Of a DNA stretch of 64,000 nucleotides, positions 55,366 to 64,000 are shown piece after piece. Both the position numbers and the translations under genes were made by a program. The stretch is taken from positions 1,054,001 to 1,118,000 of the forward strand of contig NZ_JABEDH010000001.1 in assembly GCF_029285175.1 (NCBI RefSeq), written 5' to 3'. Numbering within the stretch: the stretch's first letter is position 1; every line of letters starts with the position of its first letter. The DNA comes from Sulfitobacter sp. M05. Lineage in GTDB: Bacteria > Pseudomonadota > Alphaproteobacteria > Rhodobacterales > Rhodobacteraceae. The notes under the pieces are model-generated. The model did no database searches and had not been told where the DNA came from. It saw only the letters and a program-made list of their open reading frames with translations.

Positions 55366-55830
55366 CTAGCTCCCGAAACTTGTCGGGTTAAACCGTCCGA
55401 TATTACCCAGCAGTTGCCGCAGGAAGCTGTTGTCACTGACAGCCGAGGACGTGACTCGACGCGACAGCGGCACAACCTGCCCGCGCTCCAATCCAAAGCG
55501 TTCGACATTCTGAACAATACCGGCATCGCTAAAACTGATCGCGACAACCTGCCGGTCAATCTCCTGTGGTGCCAAGGGCCCAATCGTGCGGGTGCGCATC
55601 CGCACGTAGTAATACCCCGATTCATTCAACACCCCGGACGAGGCCGGCACACCAACCTTCTCGGCCACCGTTTCGCGGGTGTCACTGCCTACGGCAATCT
55701 GGGCAAGATCTTCTTCAGGTGGCACGTAACCATAGTTGTTAAACTGGGGCGCACATCCGGCACCCCCAAACGCCAAGGCAAAAACCGTTGCATGTAGGGC
55801 GTGACGGCCCGTTCGGCGAGTGATACGCAT
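55366..55830 (-). CDS. bamE: Outer-membrane assembly lipoprotein BamE
   Basis: 154 residues from the ATG at 55830 (AAGAGG upstream); an in-frame ATG at 55851 is possible. Signal peptide with lipobox GGAGC. SmpA/OmlA fold: LAQIAVGSDTRETVAEKVGVPASSG, ESGYYYVRMRT and VVAISFSDAGIVQNVERFGLERG (each in pieces). Part of the BAM complex. Divergent from yceD, its usual position in alphaproteobacteria. Confidence 0.9.
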   Translation of the reverse strand: MRITRRTGRHALHATVFALAFGGAGCAPQFNNYGYVPPEEDLAQIAVGSDTRETVAEKVGVPASSGVLNESGYYYVRMRTRTIGPLAPQEIDRQVVAISFSDAGIVQNVERFGLERGQVVPLSRRVTSSAVSDNSFLRQLLGNIGRFNPTSFGS

Positions 55831-55921
55831 AATGTCTGCCCTCTTGGCCATGGAACTTCCGGCTTTTATTCCGCATACACCATGCTGCACCTTGTGTTCA
55901 AGAAACGAAAGTAGACCAGAT

Positions 55922-56473
55922 ATGGCGCAACTTCCTCCCAGCGAAACAGCGATACGCGTATCAGAGCTGTCCCAAACCGTCGAAAACACCTTTGAACTGC
56001 GCCCCGAGGGCGAGGAATTGAAGGAAATTGGCGCAGAACTTGGTTTTAGCTCTCTGCGTAAACTTTCGTTCAACGGGCGTATTGCGCCCCTTGCTGGCAC
56101 CGACTGGACGCTGACCGCGCGTCTGGGGGCCACGGTTGTGCAGCCCTGTGTGGTCACCCTCGAACCGGTCACCACCCGGATTGATGTGGACGTAACCCGT
56201 CATTTCATCAGCACATTCGCCTATCCTGACGAACCCGAAGTCGAAATGCCGGAGGATGACACCTGCGAACCTTTGGGCAGCTGGATCGACCCCGGTATCG
56301 TTATGCTTGAGGCACTGGCGCTGGCGGCACCAGATTATCCCCGTAAAGACAACGCCGAACTGGGCCAGATGGTTTATACCAAGCCCGGCGAAGCCCCGAT
56401 GACCGACGAAGATGCCCGTCCGTTTGCCGGATTGGCCGATCTAAAGAGCAAACTGGAAAAGGGCGGCCACTGA
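55922..56473 (+). CDS. yceD: YceD/DUF177 family protein
   Basis: 183 residues from the ATG at 55922. DUF177 features: LSFNGRIAPLAGTDWTLTARLGATVVQPCVVTLEPVTT (pieces FNGRIAPL and QPCVVTLEPVTT) and C-terminal PDYPRKD. It is the usual gene in front of rpmF and is linked to 23S rRNA maturation in other organisms. Here 217 nt separate it from rpmF, with stacked hairpins. Confidence 0.9.
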   Translation: MAQLPPSETAIRVSELSQTVENTFELRPEGEELKEIGAELGFSSLRKLSFNGRIAPLAGTDWTLTARLGATVVQPCVVTLEPVTTRIDVDVTRHFISTFAYPDEPEVEMPEDDTCEPLGSWIDPGIVMLEALALAAPDYPRKDNAELGQMVYTKPGEAPMTDEDARPFAGLADLKSKLEKGGH

Positions 56474-56543
56474 CAAGAAGCGGCGCAGCGGCGAATCCCC
56501 CTTGCGCCTGATCGTTTTCGCAGTATTTTGCCGCTCTCACTCC

Positions 56544-56605
56544 AATTAGGCCCGACCTTTCCTAATTAAGGTTGGACATCACCCGCCGCTTTGCCTAAAG
56601 CGGCG
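56544..56605 (+). promoter_or_regulatory. Stacked inverted repeats upstream of rpmF
   Basis: AATTAGG (56544) pairs with CCTAATT (56561). Overlapping it, CCGACCTT pairs with AAGGTTGG (one mismatch), so the two stems exclude each other. Then CGCCGCTTT-GCCT-AAAGCGGCG (56584-56605) is a perfect 9-bp stem with a 4-nt loop and no T-run. Candidate leader control of rpmF-plsX-fabH; mechanism unknown. Confidence 0.45.
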
Positions 56606-56690
56606 ACACGCCCGATCCGGGGTAAATAGAAACACGGGGCTTGGTCTGCGCAAATGTGGCCCGGCCCCCCGAATGACAAAGGCACCAGTC

Positions 56691-56897
56691 ATGGCTGTCC
56701 AGCAGAATAAAGTTTCCAAGTCGCGCCGCAACAACCGTCGTGCGCATGATTCGCTTACCGCAGCGAACCCAGATGAATGCTCCAACTGTGGCGAGCTGAA
56801 GCGCCCGCACCACGTTTGTGCATCTTGCGGTCACTATGACGAAAAAGAAATCGTCGTACTGACAGAAGAAGTCGACCTGGAAGACGACGCAGCCTAA
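56691..56897 (+). CDS. rpmF: 50S ribosomal protein L32
   Basis: 68 residues from the ATG at 56691. [20 protein letters not shown] start and a zinc-ribbon with [18 protein letters not shown] (two CxxC). An acidic tail ([10 protein letters not shown]) follows. Standard yceD-rpmF-plsX order. Confidence 0.97.
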   Translation: MAVQQNKVSKSRRNNRRAHDSLTAANPDECSNCGELKRPHHVCASCGHYDEKEIVVLTEEVDLEDDAA

Positions 56898-56940
56898 GCT
56901 GGGCCATCGTTTGTTCAGATCATAAGGGGTACGCGCATCC

Positions 56941-58062
56941 ATGACGGCACCGACCGATCATACTGACGCGACGGACCCTGCCCAGGTGGATCAGGCCCAG
57001 TCAAACGGGAACCTGTCCCAAGGGCGCACCCTGATTTCCGTGGATGCCATGGGGGGTGATGAAGGCCCGGCAGCTGTTGTTGCCGGGTGTTCTTTGTCTG
57101 CCAAGATCAATCCGGATATTGCCTTTATCCTGCACGGGGATGAGGCCCAGCTTGCCCCGTTGGTGCAACGCGACCCCCATCTGGGCGGACGTTGTGACAT
57201 CCGCCATGCCAGCGGTGTGGTCAGCATGGATGACAAACCCAGTCATGTGGTGCGCACCGGCAAGGACACCTCGATGTGGGCGACGGTCGAATCTGTCCGC
57301 TCGGGCGAATCCGCTGTTGCGGTTTCCTGTGGCAATACCGGTGCCCTGATGGCGATTTCAACGATCCGGCTGCGCAAGCTGCCCGGCGTCAACCGGCCTG
57401 CCATTGCGGTGCTATACCCGTCTGCCAATAAGAACGGCTTTAACGTGATGCTGGATGTCGGCGCAGATATCCGCGCCGACGCCGAAGATCTTTTGCGTTT
57501 CGCCTTGATGGGCGCGTCTTATGCCCGCAACGGCATGGACCTGAAAAAGCCACGTGTGGGTCTGCTGAATGTGGGCACCGAAGAACACAAAGGCCGCGCC
57601 GAACTCAAAGAAGCTTATGATCTGATTCGCGCCCAAGAAATGGAAGTCGGCTATGATTTTGTCGGCTTTGTCGAAGGCGGCGATATCTCCGGCGATAAGG
57701 TCGACGTGATCGTAACTGACGGTTTCACCGGCAATGTGGCGATCAAGACCGGCGAAGGCACAGCCAAGCTTGTCGGGCTGCGCCTGCGCGAAGCGTTCAA
57801 ATATTCAGTTTTGTCCAAGCTGGCCTCGCTTCTGGCCTATACGTCCTTGCGGCGGCTGAGCGTCAAGATCGATCCCCGCCGCGTAAATGGCGGTGTGTTT
57901 TTGGGGTTGAACGGCACAGTCGTCAAGTCCCACGGCTCCGCAGATGCAACGGGTGTCTCGGCTGCGATCAAACTGGCCGCGCAATTGGCCCAGAACCAAT
58001 TCAACGAAAGATTGGCCGCACGCATTGCTGCCACCCTACCGGTCGAGGAGTCCCCAGAATGA
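56941..58062 (+). CDS. plsX: Phosphate acyltransferase PlsX
   Basis: 373 residues. Converts acyl-ACP to acyl phosphate for phospholipid synthesis. ISVDAMGGDEGP marks the conserved start at residue 32, leaving an unusual 30-residue acidic N-terminal extension. VSCGNTGALMA, GLLNVGTEEHKG and VTDGFTGNVAIKT are family signatures. Overlaps fabH by ATGA. Confidence 0.95.
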   Translation: MTAPTDHTDATDPAQVDQAQSNGNLSQGRTLISVDAMGGDEGPAAVVAGCSLSAKINPDIAFILHGDEAQLAPLVQRDPHLGGRCDIRHASGVVSMDDKPSHVVRTGKDTSMWATVESVRSGESAVAVSCGNTGALMAISTIRLRKLPGVNRPAIAVLYPSANKNGFNVMLDVGADIRADAEDLLRFALMGASYARNGMDLKKPRVGLLNVGTEEHKGRAELKEAYDLIRAQEMEVGYDFVGFVEGGDISGDKVDVIVTDGFTGNVAIKTGEGTAKLVGLRLREAFKYSVLSKLASLLAYTSLRRLSVKIDPRRVNGGVFLGLNGTVVKSHGSADATGVSAAIKLAAQLAQNQFNERLAARIAATLPVEESPE

Positions 58063-59030
58063 CCACCCGTGCTGTTGTTGTCGGTTGTGGGCACTACCTG
58101 CCCACCCGTGTGGTCGAGAATGCTGAATTCGAAGCGACGCTCGACACCGATGACCAATGGATCCGCTCGCGTTCGGGCATCGAACGGCGGCATTTCGCCT
58201 CTGAAGGCGAGACGACCTCAACCATGGCCACTGCCGCCGCCAAGGCGGCACTGGAGGACGCCGGCCTGCAACCGGATGACGTCGACGCCATTGTGCTGGC
58301 CACCTCGACCGCCGATTTCACCTTCCCGTCCGCGGCCACCATGGTACAGGACCAGCTGGGCATGACACAGGGGTATGCCTTTGATGTGCAAGCGGTTTGT
58401 GCTGGATTTGTTTTCGCCCTTAGCAATGCCAATGCGCTGATTGCGTCGGGTCAGGCCAAACGTGTGCTGGTGATTGGCTCCGAGACATTCAGCAAGATCA
58501 TGGATTGGACCGACCGCAGCACCTGTGTGCTGTTTGGCGATGGTGCCGGTGCGCTGTTGCTTGAGGCGCAAGATGGCAACGGGGACGCGTCAGATCGCGG
58601 AATCCTTGCCACTGACCTGAATTCCGACGGTCGCCACCGCGAATTGCTTTATGTCGACGGCGGGGTCAGCACCGGCACCACCGGCTATCTGCGTATGCAA
58701 GGCAATCAGGTGTTCCGCCACGCTGTGGCCAAACTGGCCGCCACCGCCACAACGGCAATGGAACGCGCAGGGGTCACCGCATCAGACGTCGATTGGATCG
58801 TGCCGCATCAGGCCAACATCCGCATCATTCAGGGCACCGCCAAGAAACTTGACCTGCCGATGGAAAATGTTGTGGTGACGGTGCAGGATCATGGCAATAC
58901 CTCTGCGGCCTCGATCCCTCTGGCCCTGTCGGTTGGGCGGGCGCGTGGACAGATCAAACCGAACGATTTGATTGTAACCGAGGCAATCGGTGGCGGGCTG
59001 GCCTGGGGGGCGGTTGTCTTGCGCTGGTAA
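58059..59030 (+). CDS. fabH: 3-oxoacyl-ACP synthase III
   Basis: 323 residues. Initiates fatty-acid elongation with acetyl-CoA and malonyl-ACP. Catalytic triad in AVCAGFVFAL (Cys about 113), VPHQANIRII (His) and DHGNTSAAS (Asn). SRSGIERRHFA and GDGAGALLLEA also match. Translationally coupled to plsX. Confidence 0.97.
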   Translation: MTTRAVVVGCGHYLPTRVVENAEFEATLDTDDQWIRSRSGIERRHFASEGETTSTMATAAAKAALEDAGLQPDDVDAIVLATSTADFTFPSAATMVQDQLGMTQGYAFDVQAVCAGFVFALSNANALIASGQAKRVLVIGSETFSKIMDWTDRSTCVLFGDGAGALLLEAQDGNGDASDRGILATDLNSDGRHRELLYVDGGVSTGTTGYLRMQGNQVFRHAVAKLAATATTAMERAGVTASDVDWIVPHQANIRIIQGTAKKLDLPMENVVVTVQDHGNTSAASIPLALSVGRARGQIKPNDLIVTEAIGGGLAWGAVVLRW

Positions 59031-59065
59031 GCCGTTCTTAAAGACGCCTGCCCAAGTCATTGATA

Positions 59066-59094
59066 TTGACTCTTAAATTTGCCCGCCGTTATGG
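59066..59094 (+). promoter_or_regulatory. Possible promoter of ihfA
   Basis: TTGACT at 59066, a 17-bp spacer and TTATGG at 59089 resemble a housekeeping promoter, 25 nt before the ihfA start. The -10 match is weak (three of six), so this is tentative. Confidence 0.3.
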
Positions 59095-59118
59095 TGGGAA
59101 AAACCCGGGGGAAGTTGA

Positions 59119-59421
59119 ATGACGAATAAAACCTTGACGCGCATGGACCTGAGTGAAGCTGTCTTTCGCGAAGTGGGTCTGTCGCGCAACGAAAGCGCGC
59201 AGCTGGTCGAATCTGTTCTGGATCATATGTCCGACGCGCTGGTCAGCGGTGATCAGGTCAAGATTTCGTCTTTTGGCACTTTTTCTGTCCGTGACAAGAC
59301 CGCCCGCGTGGGCCGCAATCCCAAAACCGGCGAAGAAGTACCGATCAACCCGCGCCGTGTGCTGACTTTCCGTCCTTCGCACCTGATGAAAGACCGGGTC
59401 GCGGACGGCAACAAGTCCTGA
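59119..59421 (+). CDS. ihfA: Integration host factor subunit alpha
   Basis: 100 residues, GGGGGAAG upstream. DNA-bending HU/IHF family: [21 protein letters not shown] start, [14 protein letters not shown] and [20 protein letters not shown] (20-residue signature with the Pro that intercalates). Acts with IhfB. Followed 4 nt later by the MerR gene. Confidence 0.96.
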   Translation: MTNKTLTRMDLSEAVFREVGLSRNESAQLVESVLDHMSDALVSGDQVKISSFGTFSVRDKTARVGRNPKTGEEVPINPRRVLTFRPSHLMKDRVADGNKS

Positions 59422-59425
59422 TCCC

Positions 59426-60652
59426 ATGCCCAAGTCTGCGGACGCTTTTCGCACCATCTCCGAAGTTGCCGACTGGCTGGGCATTCAGGCCCATGTGTTG
59501 CGCTTTTGGGAAAGCAAGTTCACACAGGTCCGCCCAGTAAAACGGGCTGGCGGGCGACGCTATTACCGCCCGAATGACATGCTGTTGCTGGGCGGCATCC
59601 GGCAGTTGCTGCATGAGGATGGGTTGACCATCAAAGGCGTGCAGAAAATTCTGCGCGAAGAAGGCATGTCACATGTTGCGAGCCTGTCCCAGCCGCTGGA
59701 CGAGCTGACCCAATCCCTGATTGACGAAACACCACCGACACCCTTTATCGAAGCCCCCGAAGCGCCGCAGGAAGAAACCGGCGTTGTGTTGAGCTTTGAC
59801 AAGAAACCGGCGCAAGCCGATGACACCGCTGAGCAGCAGCCCACCGAGGATGTGGTAAAGGGTGCCGCGCCAGAGCCTCAAGAGCCAACTGTAGACGCCG
59901 CAGAGGTGGCACCGGATGCCAAGGCCGACGCGCAAGCGGATCAGGTCGGCGAGACGGCCAAGGCCATCGCTGATAGCGCGCAACAATCTGATGCTCCCGC
60001 ACCTGAAGCGCCCCTAGCCGAAAAGCCCGTAGCCGAAAAGACAGAATCCGAAACAGCGTCCCTCCCATCAGCCCCTGCCGAGGTTCCGGAACCCACAGGC
60101 AACACGCCGCGGGCCGAAGAGGCACCAGAGGTAGCTCAGGAAGCCGCGGTTGAACCGGCACCACCGGTGAACGAACACATCACGATTGTTGACCCCGCAC
60201 CAGCACCGCGCCCGGAACCCGATTTCGAGAAAATACCTTTGGTCGCTGACGAGCCTAAGGTAGAGACCGAGAGCGAGGTACAGGAAACCACTGTCGATAC
60301 ATCGCTGGATGAAGCGGAACCGACCCCTGTTGAAACGCATCCCCAAACACCGGACACCGACGCGGCACAGGATGCCCAAGCGAGCGCCCTGCCCGCCGAC
60401 CCCGCACCAGAGCCTGCCTCGCCAGCCGCACCAAAGCCGCGCGTGGTTGACCTGCCCGCCTTGACACCGGAACATCAGATCACTGCACATCCCGCGATCC
60501 TGAGCGCCGCATACCGGCACAAGCAGATCACCAAAGCGCAGGCCCGCAAGCTTGCGCCGCTGCTGGATAAACTGACGATCCTGCGCGATTCCATGGCGGC
60601 CACGCGGTCCGGTGCCACGCAAACAGGTGCGTCCCCCGTATCAAACGACTAA
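59426..60652 (+). CDS. MerR family regulator with long disordered tail
   Basis: 408 residues. Residues 8-78 are a MerR winged helix: [22 protein letters not shown] and [20 protein letters not shown] (pieces). The following 250 residues are Pro/Ala/Glu-rich, low complexity and acidic, with no Cys sensor motif. The last 60 ([32 protein letters not shown], in pieces) are helical again. The arrangement ihfA-merR is common in Rhodobacterales; ligand and targets unknown. Confidence 0.85.
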   Translation: MPKSADAFRTISEVADWLGIQAHVLRFWESKFTQVRPVKRAGGRRYYRPNDMLLLGGIRQLLHEDGLTIKGVQKILREEGMSHVASLSQPLDELTQSLIDETPPTPFIEAPEAPQEETGVVLSFDKKPAQADDTAEQQPTEDVVKGAAPEPQEPTVDAAEVAPDAKADAQADQVGETAKAIADSAQQSDAPAPEAPLAEKPVAEKTESETASLPSAPAEVPEPTGNTPRAEEAPEVAQEAAVEPAPPVNEHITIVDPAPAPRPEPDFEKIPLVADEPKVETESEVQETTVDTSLDEAEPTPVETHPQTPDTDAAQDAQASALPADPAPEPASPAAPKPRVVDLPALTPEHQITAHPAILSAAYRHKQITKAQARKLAPLLDKLTILRDSMAATRSGATQTGASPVSND

Positions 60653-60718
60653 ACCGATGCACTTCCTGCGACTTCCCTCTTGCACGCCTGCAAAGTTCAG
60701 GTATGAACGCCCTCATGT

Positions 60719-60795
60719 CGGGCTATGGCGCAGCCTGGTAGCGCGTCCGTCTGGGGGACGGAAGGTCGCAGGTTCGAGTCCTGCTAGCCCGACCA
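60719..60795 (+). tRNA. tRNA-Pro (anticodon GGG)
   Basis: Acceptor arms CGGGCTA (60719-60725) and TAGCCCG (60785-60791) pair fully, followed by A and an encoded CCA. D-arm GCGCAGCCTGGTAGCGC; anticodon stem TCCGT/ACGGA with loop CTGGGGG, giving anticodon GGG; T-arm GCAGG-TTCGAGT-CCTGC. Reads CCC and CCU. Confidence 0.96.
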
Positions 60796-60808
60796 ACCGA
60801 CATACATC

Positions 60809-60842
60809 AAACGCTCGCAGCCCTTTGGGTGTGCGGGCGTTT
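60809..60842 (+). terminator. Terminator-like hairpin after tRNA-Pro
   Basis: AAACGCTCGCA (60809-60819) and TGCGGGCGTTT (60832-60842) pair over 11 bp with one G-U, ending in a short T-run. It lies 14 nt beyond the tRNA and 23 nt before dcd. Confidence 0.65.
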
Positions 60843-60865
60843 GACTTTCCAGAAGAGGCCCTCGA

Positions 60866-61951
60866 ATGAAAGACGTCATGCAGGGTGTGATCCCCAATCA
60901 ATTGATCCAGACAATGATCGACACTGGCGAAATCACTGCCCGTCCTGCGGTCATTCCAGAACAGATCCAGCCGGCCAGCCTGGATCTGCGTTTGGGCGAT
61001 GTGGCCTACCGCGTGCGGGCGTCGTTTCTGGCCGGGCACAATGCCAAAGTGACCGACCGCCTTGCGGAATTTGAGATGCACCGCGTCGACCTGAATGACG
61101 GGGCTGTGCTGGAAAAGGGCTGTGTTTATGTTGTGCCGCTGATGGAACGGCTGGATTTGCCCGCCGATCTCTCTGCAGTCGCCAATGCCAAAAGCTCGAC
61201 CGGACGGCTTGACCTTTTGACGCGCACCATCACCGATGGCGGCACCGAGTTTGACCGAATTGCGCCGGGGTATTGCGGCCCGCTTTACGCCGAAATCTGC
61301 CCGCGCTCGTTTTCTGTGCTGGTACGGCCCGGAATGCGCCTGAACCAGATCAGATTCGGACGCGGCGATGCGGTCTTGCAGGACGACGCCCTGCGCGCCT
61401 TGCACAATGTCACACCTTTGGTCGATGGCGCAGCGGTGATTGACGAGGGGTTGGGGTTTTCTGTTGATCTGAAACTGCCTGACACAACGCTGGTCGGTTA
61501 CCGTGCCAAGCCGCACACCGGGGTGATTGATCTGGACAAGATCGGCCATTACGATCCGGCAGAATATTGGGAGGAAGTTCACACCGGCAACGGGCAGATC
61601 ATCCTTGATCCCGGTGCGTTTTACATCCTTGTCAGCCGTGAGGCCGTGACCATCCCACCGGATTACGCCGCTGAAATGGCCCCCTATCTGGCCATGGTTG
61701 GCGAATTCCGCGTGCATTACGCCGGTTTTTTCGACCCTGGCTTTGGCCATGGCGATGCCGGTGGTGCCGGATCACGCGGGGTGCTTGAGGTGCGCTGTCA
61801 CGAGGCCCCGTTTGTGCTGGAACACGGGCAGGTCGTGGGCCGTCTGGTCTATGAACGCATGTGCGAGCCACCTACACAGCTCTATGGGGCTGCACTGGCG
61901 TCCAATTATCAGGGTCAGGGCCTCAAGCTGTCAAAACACTTCAAGGCCTGA
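60866..61951 (+). CDS. dcd: 2'-deoxycytidine 5'-triphosphate deaminase (long form)
   Basis: 361 residues, nearly twice E. coli Dcd (193). N-terminal half: IQPASLDLRLGDVAYRVRASF and ANAKSSTGRLDLLTRTITDGG (pieces), where SSTGR is the phosphate-binding site, and RPGMRLNQIRFGRG. The second half (YYILVSREAVTIPPDYAAEM-like, ending VYERMC) looks like a second dUTPase-like domain. Alphaproteobacteria carry this long version. Provides dUTP for dTMP synthesis. Confidence 0.9.
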   Translation: MKDVMQGVIPNQLIQTMIDTGEITARPAVIPEQIQPASLDLRLGDVAYRVRASFLAGHNAKVTDRLAEFEMHRVDLNDGAVLEKGCVYVVPLMERLDLPADLSAVANAKSSTGRLDLLTRTITDGGTEFDRIAPGYCGPLYAEICPRSFSVLVRPGMRLNQIRFGRGDAVLQDDALRALHNVTPLVDGAAVIDEGLGFSVDLKLPDTTLVGYRAKPHTGVIDLDKIGHYDPAEYWEEVHTGNGQIILDPGAFYILVSREAVTIPPDYAAEMAPYLAMVGEFRVHYAGFFDPGFGHGDAGGAGSRGVLEVRCHEAPFVLEHGQVVGRLVYERMCEPPTQLYGAALASNYQGQGLKLSKHFKA

Positions 61952-62030
61952 TCCAGCTCCCCCTCACCAGACGATTCTTAAATCTAGGCACAGAGGAACC
62001 CTGTCAGAGGATGTTGTGACGTCGCCGGCG

Positions 62031-62288
62031 CTATTTTACCCGCCGCATCACTTTCATCGCCTGTTTCGCCTGACGGGCCTGTTGGCGGGCGTGACGGGCT
62101 TGCCGCCGCTCTTCCTGCGTTGGCTTTGGCGGGATCGGATTGCCATAGTCATCCAACATATCCGGCGGCAAAGACTGGCCCTTGCGGCGTTGTCCCATCT
62201 GGCTTGCCTTGTCGAAACCCGCGTTGACACCACGGCGGATCAACTGGTTCGTCACCTGACGGATAATCATATTGATGATCTGGTTCAT
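62031..62288 (-). CDS. Small basic hypothetical protein
   Basis: 85 residues from the ATG at 62288. Starts with a short amphipathic helix (MNQIINMIIRQVTNQLIRRG), then a Lys/Arg/Gln-rich disordered tail (EERRQARHARQQARQAKQAM) ending RRVK. No membrane segment or catalytic motif. Convergent with dcd. Probably a real conserved rhodobacterial gene; function unknown. Confidence 0.65.
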   Translation of the reverse strand: MNQIINMIIRQVTNQLIRRGVNAGFDKASQMGQRRKGQSLPPDMLDDYGNPIPPKPTQEERRQARHARQQARQAKQAMKVMRRVK

Positions 62289-62437
62289 GAACTGTTCCTC
62301 GTTTTGCCTCACCTCCCTATATAACAGGGATTGCGGCGATTTTCAGGCCTGTTAGCCGAAACCCGCGTGAAAATCGCACGTACGACGTAACACGGTTCCT
62401 ACAACCCTTGCGGAAATCAAAGGTTTCAACACGTTTT

Positions 62438-62534
62438 AGCGCCTGAACTTTAACATCAATCCCCAATACCCTGCCACGCTAAGCGTTCTCGGGACATCGG
62501 GGATACGAAATGCTTCAGGTTAAAGACCGGACAC
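62438..62534 (-). repeat. Diverged relative of the ~105-bp repeat (copy E)
   Basis: The ends AGCGCCTGAACTTTAAC (62438) and GTTAAAGACCGGACAC mirror the terminal inverted repeats of copies A-C. The interior is different but again hairpin-prone (CCCCGATGTCCCGAG region). It lies in the gap between the small basic protein gene and scpB. Confidence 0.4.
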
Positions 62535-62545
62535 CCAGAATAAAG

Positions 62546-63214
62546 TTAATCCTCGAAAAGCTCTGATTGGCCCTGCGTCGCCTCTTCTTCCTGCTCGGCC
62601 TCTCCGCTCATCAGCGGCAGGTCGCCCAAAGGTGCGCGGCTTTCCAGCAACCCGGCAGAACGCAATTCCTTGAGGCCCGGCAGATCGCGCGCGTTTTCCA
62701 GCCCGAAATGGTCCAGAAACCCCTGTGTCACCACAAAGGTCACCGGCCGTCCCGGCGTCATTTTGCGGCGTCCAAAGCGAATCCATTCCATCTCAAGCAG
62801 TTGGTCCACGGTGCCACGGGACACGGATACGCCACGGATTTCCTCAATCTCGGCGCGGGTCACCGGCTGATGATAGGCGATGATCGCCAAAGTTTCGATT
62901 GCTGCCCGGCTCAGCTTGCGGACCTCAACGGTTTCCTGCTGCATAAGGAACCCCAGATCAGCCGCCGTACGCATGGCAAATCCATCGCCGACACGCACCA
63001 CTTGCACACCGCGCCCCTCATAGCGCTTCCGCAGGCGCATCATCGCCTCTGCGGGATCGCAGCCATGTGGCATCCGCGCGCCCAATTCACGCAGGCTGAT
63101 TGGCTCGGTTGTGGCGAAAAGCACCGCCTCGATCATCCGCTCCTGCTCTGCCATCGGGGGGGCTTCAAACAGGCTTTCTTCTTGTGTTTCAATCTCTTCA
63201 GCCACGTGGTTCAT
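62546..63214 (-). CDS. scpB: Segregation and condensation protein B
   Basis: 222 residues from the ATG at 63214. Two winged-helix domains: IEAVLFATTEPISLRELGARM and AAIETLAIIAYHQPVTRAEIEEIRGV (pieces), the latter diagnostic. Non-SMC subunit of the SMC-ScpAB condensin. C-terminal acidic tail. Overlaps scpA by 17 nt. Confidence 0.95.
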   Translation of the reverse strand: MNHVAEEIETQEESLFEAPPMAEQERMIEAVLFATTEPISLRELGARMPHGCDPAEAMMRLRKRYEGRGVQVVRVGDGFAMRTAADLGFLMQQETVEVRKLSRAAIETLAIIAYHQPVTRAEIEEIRGVSVSRGTVDQLLEMEWIRFGRRKMTPGRPVTFVVTQGFLDHFGLENARDLPGLKELRSAGLLESRAPLGDLPLMSGEAEQEEEATQGQSELFED

Positions 63215-63992
63215 CCCTTTTTCGCAACTGGATCGGCGCGAAAACTTCGCTTTGACGTATTTCCAGATGGCCTTCTTTGACCAGTTCCAAGGAGGCGGCA
63301 AATGTCGCGGCGGTGGCTGAACGGCGTTTGACCGGATCACTTTCCCACCCCTCGGGCAGATAACTTAACAAATCCCCCCAATCCCCTGCATAGCCGATCA
63401 GGCCGCGCATACGCTCCAGCGCTTGTTCCATGGTAAAAACCGCGTCACGGTCCATCACAAAGGGGCGGAACTCGTCTTTGGTCCTGATCCGTGCATAGCC
63501 TTGCATCAGGTCCAGCAATGTCGCCGTATAGGTCACCTTGCGCACCTGTTCGACTTCGCTGGTCTGGCCACGCGCAAAGAAATCGCGCCCCAGCCGGTCG
63601 CGCGCCATTAACCGCGCTGCCGCATCACGCATTGCCTGCAACCGCTCCAGCTGAAAGGCCAGATGCGCCGCCAGTTCCTCGCCGGAAGGCCCCTCTTCGG
63701 TGGGATCGGGGGGCAGCAGCAAGCGGGATTTCAAAAACGCCAGCCAAGCCGCCATCACCAGATAATCCGCAGCCAGTTCGAGCCGCAGCGCCTTGGCCTT
63801 TTCAACAAAGGCCAGATATTGCCGGGCCAGTTGCAGCACGGATATTTTGCGCAGGTCGACCTTTTGCGTCCGGCTCAGCGTCAGCAACAGGTCAAGCGGC
63901 CCCTCAAAGCCATCGACATCGACAATTAGCGCCTCGGCGGCCATCCGTTCGGCAACCGATACCTTGTCTTCCTGAAAGAGAGTTTCAGCCAT
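63198..63992 (-). CDS. scpA: Segregation and condensation protein A
   Basis: 264 residues. FEGPLDLLLTLSRTQKVDLRKISVLQLARQYL and AADYLVMAAWLAFLKSRLLLP (pieces) are the kleisin N-terminal signature; the C-terminal winged helix spans about 190-255. Bridges the SMC heads with ScpB. Complete in the window; 8 nt remain before the right edge. Confidence 0.95.
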   Translation of the reverse strand: MAETLFQEDKVSVAERMAAEALIVDVDGFEGPLDLLLTLSRTQKVDLRKISVLQLARQYLAFVEKAKALRLELAADYLVMAAWLAFLKSRLLLPPDPTEEGPSGEELAAHLAFQLERLQAMRDAAARLMARDRLGRDFFARGQTSEVEQVRKVTYTATLLDLMQGYARIRTKDEFRPFVMDRDAVFTMEQALERMRGLIGYAGDWGDLLSYLPEGWESDPVKRRSATAATFAASLELVKEGHLEIRQSEVFAPIQLRKRDEPRG

Positions 63993-64000
63993 GTAGAGCC

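Noticed and set aside
60719..60795. tRNA-Pro as an attachment site for an integrated element
   Set aside because: No integrase, no repeated tRNA 3' end downstream, and only housekeeping genes follow.

Overview
The window comes from the chromosome of an alphaproteobacterium of the Roseobacter group (Rhodobacterales). This rests on the gene content, not on a database match: a dmdA-acuI pair for dimethylsulfoniopropionate (DMSP), a trgA-trgB-cysK locus, a two-piece permuted tmRNA gene, a yceD-rpmF-plsX-fabH-ihfA-merR block, prfA-prmC-DUF4167, and moderately high GC with short intergenic gaps. I see no prophage, insertion sequence, integrase, rRNA operon or CRISPR array. About 70 protein genes, one tRNA and one tmRNA can be supported.

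Layout. 1-9.4 kb (minus strand): start of a DUF3772 mechanosensitive channel, cysK, trgB, trgA, cfa, photolyase, a class V aminotransferase, a BCCT transporter and a HIT protein. 9.5-13.7 kb: DMSP cluster, with dinB, dmdA, acuI and a small hypothetical gene on the minus strand, and a divergent GntR/FadR regulator whose promoter carries two matching inverted sites. 13.7-14.8 kb: ssrA (tmRNA), then a CIA30-domain gene bracketed by inverted copies of a ~105-bp palindromic repeat. 14.8-22.9 kb: MYG1 protein, TfoX C-terminal protein, ndk, ABC-F ATPase, MarC, membrane aspartic protease, holC and pepA. 23-31 kb: tightly coupled envelope and housekeeping operon lptF-lptG-lptD-surA-pdxA-rsmA plus a lipoprotein. 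31.4-34.9 kb: DUF4167-prmC-prfA (minus), a small secreted protein and a DUF1499 protein. 34.9-38.4 kb: four-gene minus-strand operon of M20 amidohydrolase, agmatinase-like, DUF5360 and agmatinase-like genes. 38.4-42.1 kb: mazG, nucleoside hydrolase, GNAT and selO. 42.2-49.3 kb: two DMT exporters, a TerB-like protein, a DEAD-box helicase, a Fur-family regulator, enolase and GNAT. 49.4-55.9 kb: anmK, tyrS, a FemX-like acyltransferase, uup, olsB and bamE. 55.9-60.8 kb: yceD-rpmF-plsX-fabH, ihfA, a MerR regulator and tRNA-Pro(GGG). 60.9-64 kb: dcd, a small basic protein, scpB and scpA.

Two systematic non-coding signals are not explained by the genes. (1) A ~105-bp palindromic repeat has three clear copies (14076-14179 inverted, 14716-14820, 42150-42254) and two diverged relatives (31070-31121, 62438-62534). 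(2) A 23-bp dispersed repeat occurs at 10979, 34874, 49296 and 54559, always downstream of a minus-strand gene and each carrying an ATGAAG preceded by GGCAAG or TGCAAG. These two, the dual-operator DMSP regulator, the dinB-dmdA coupling and the double-ureohydrolase operon are the parts most worth following up.
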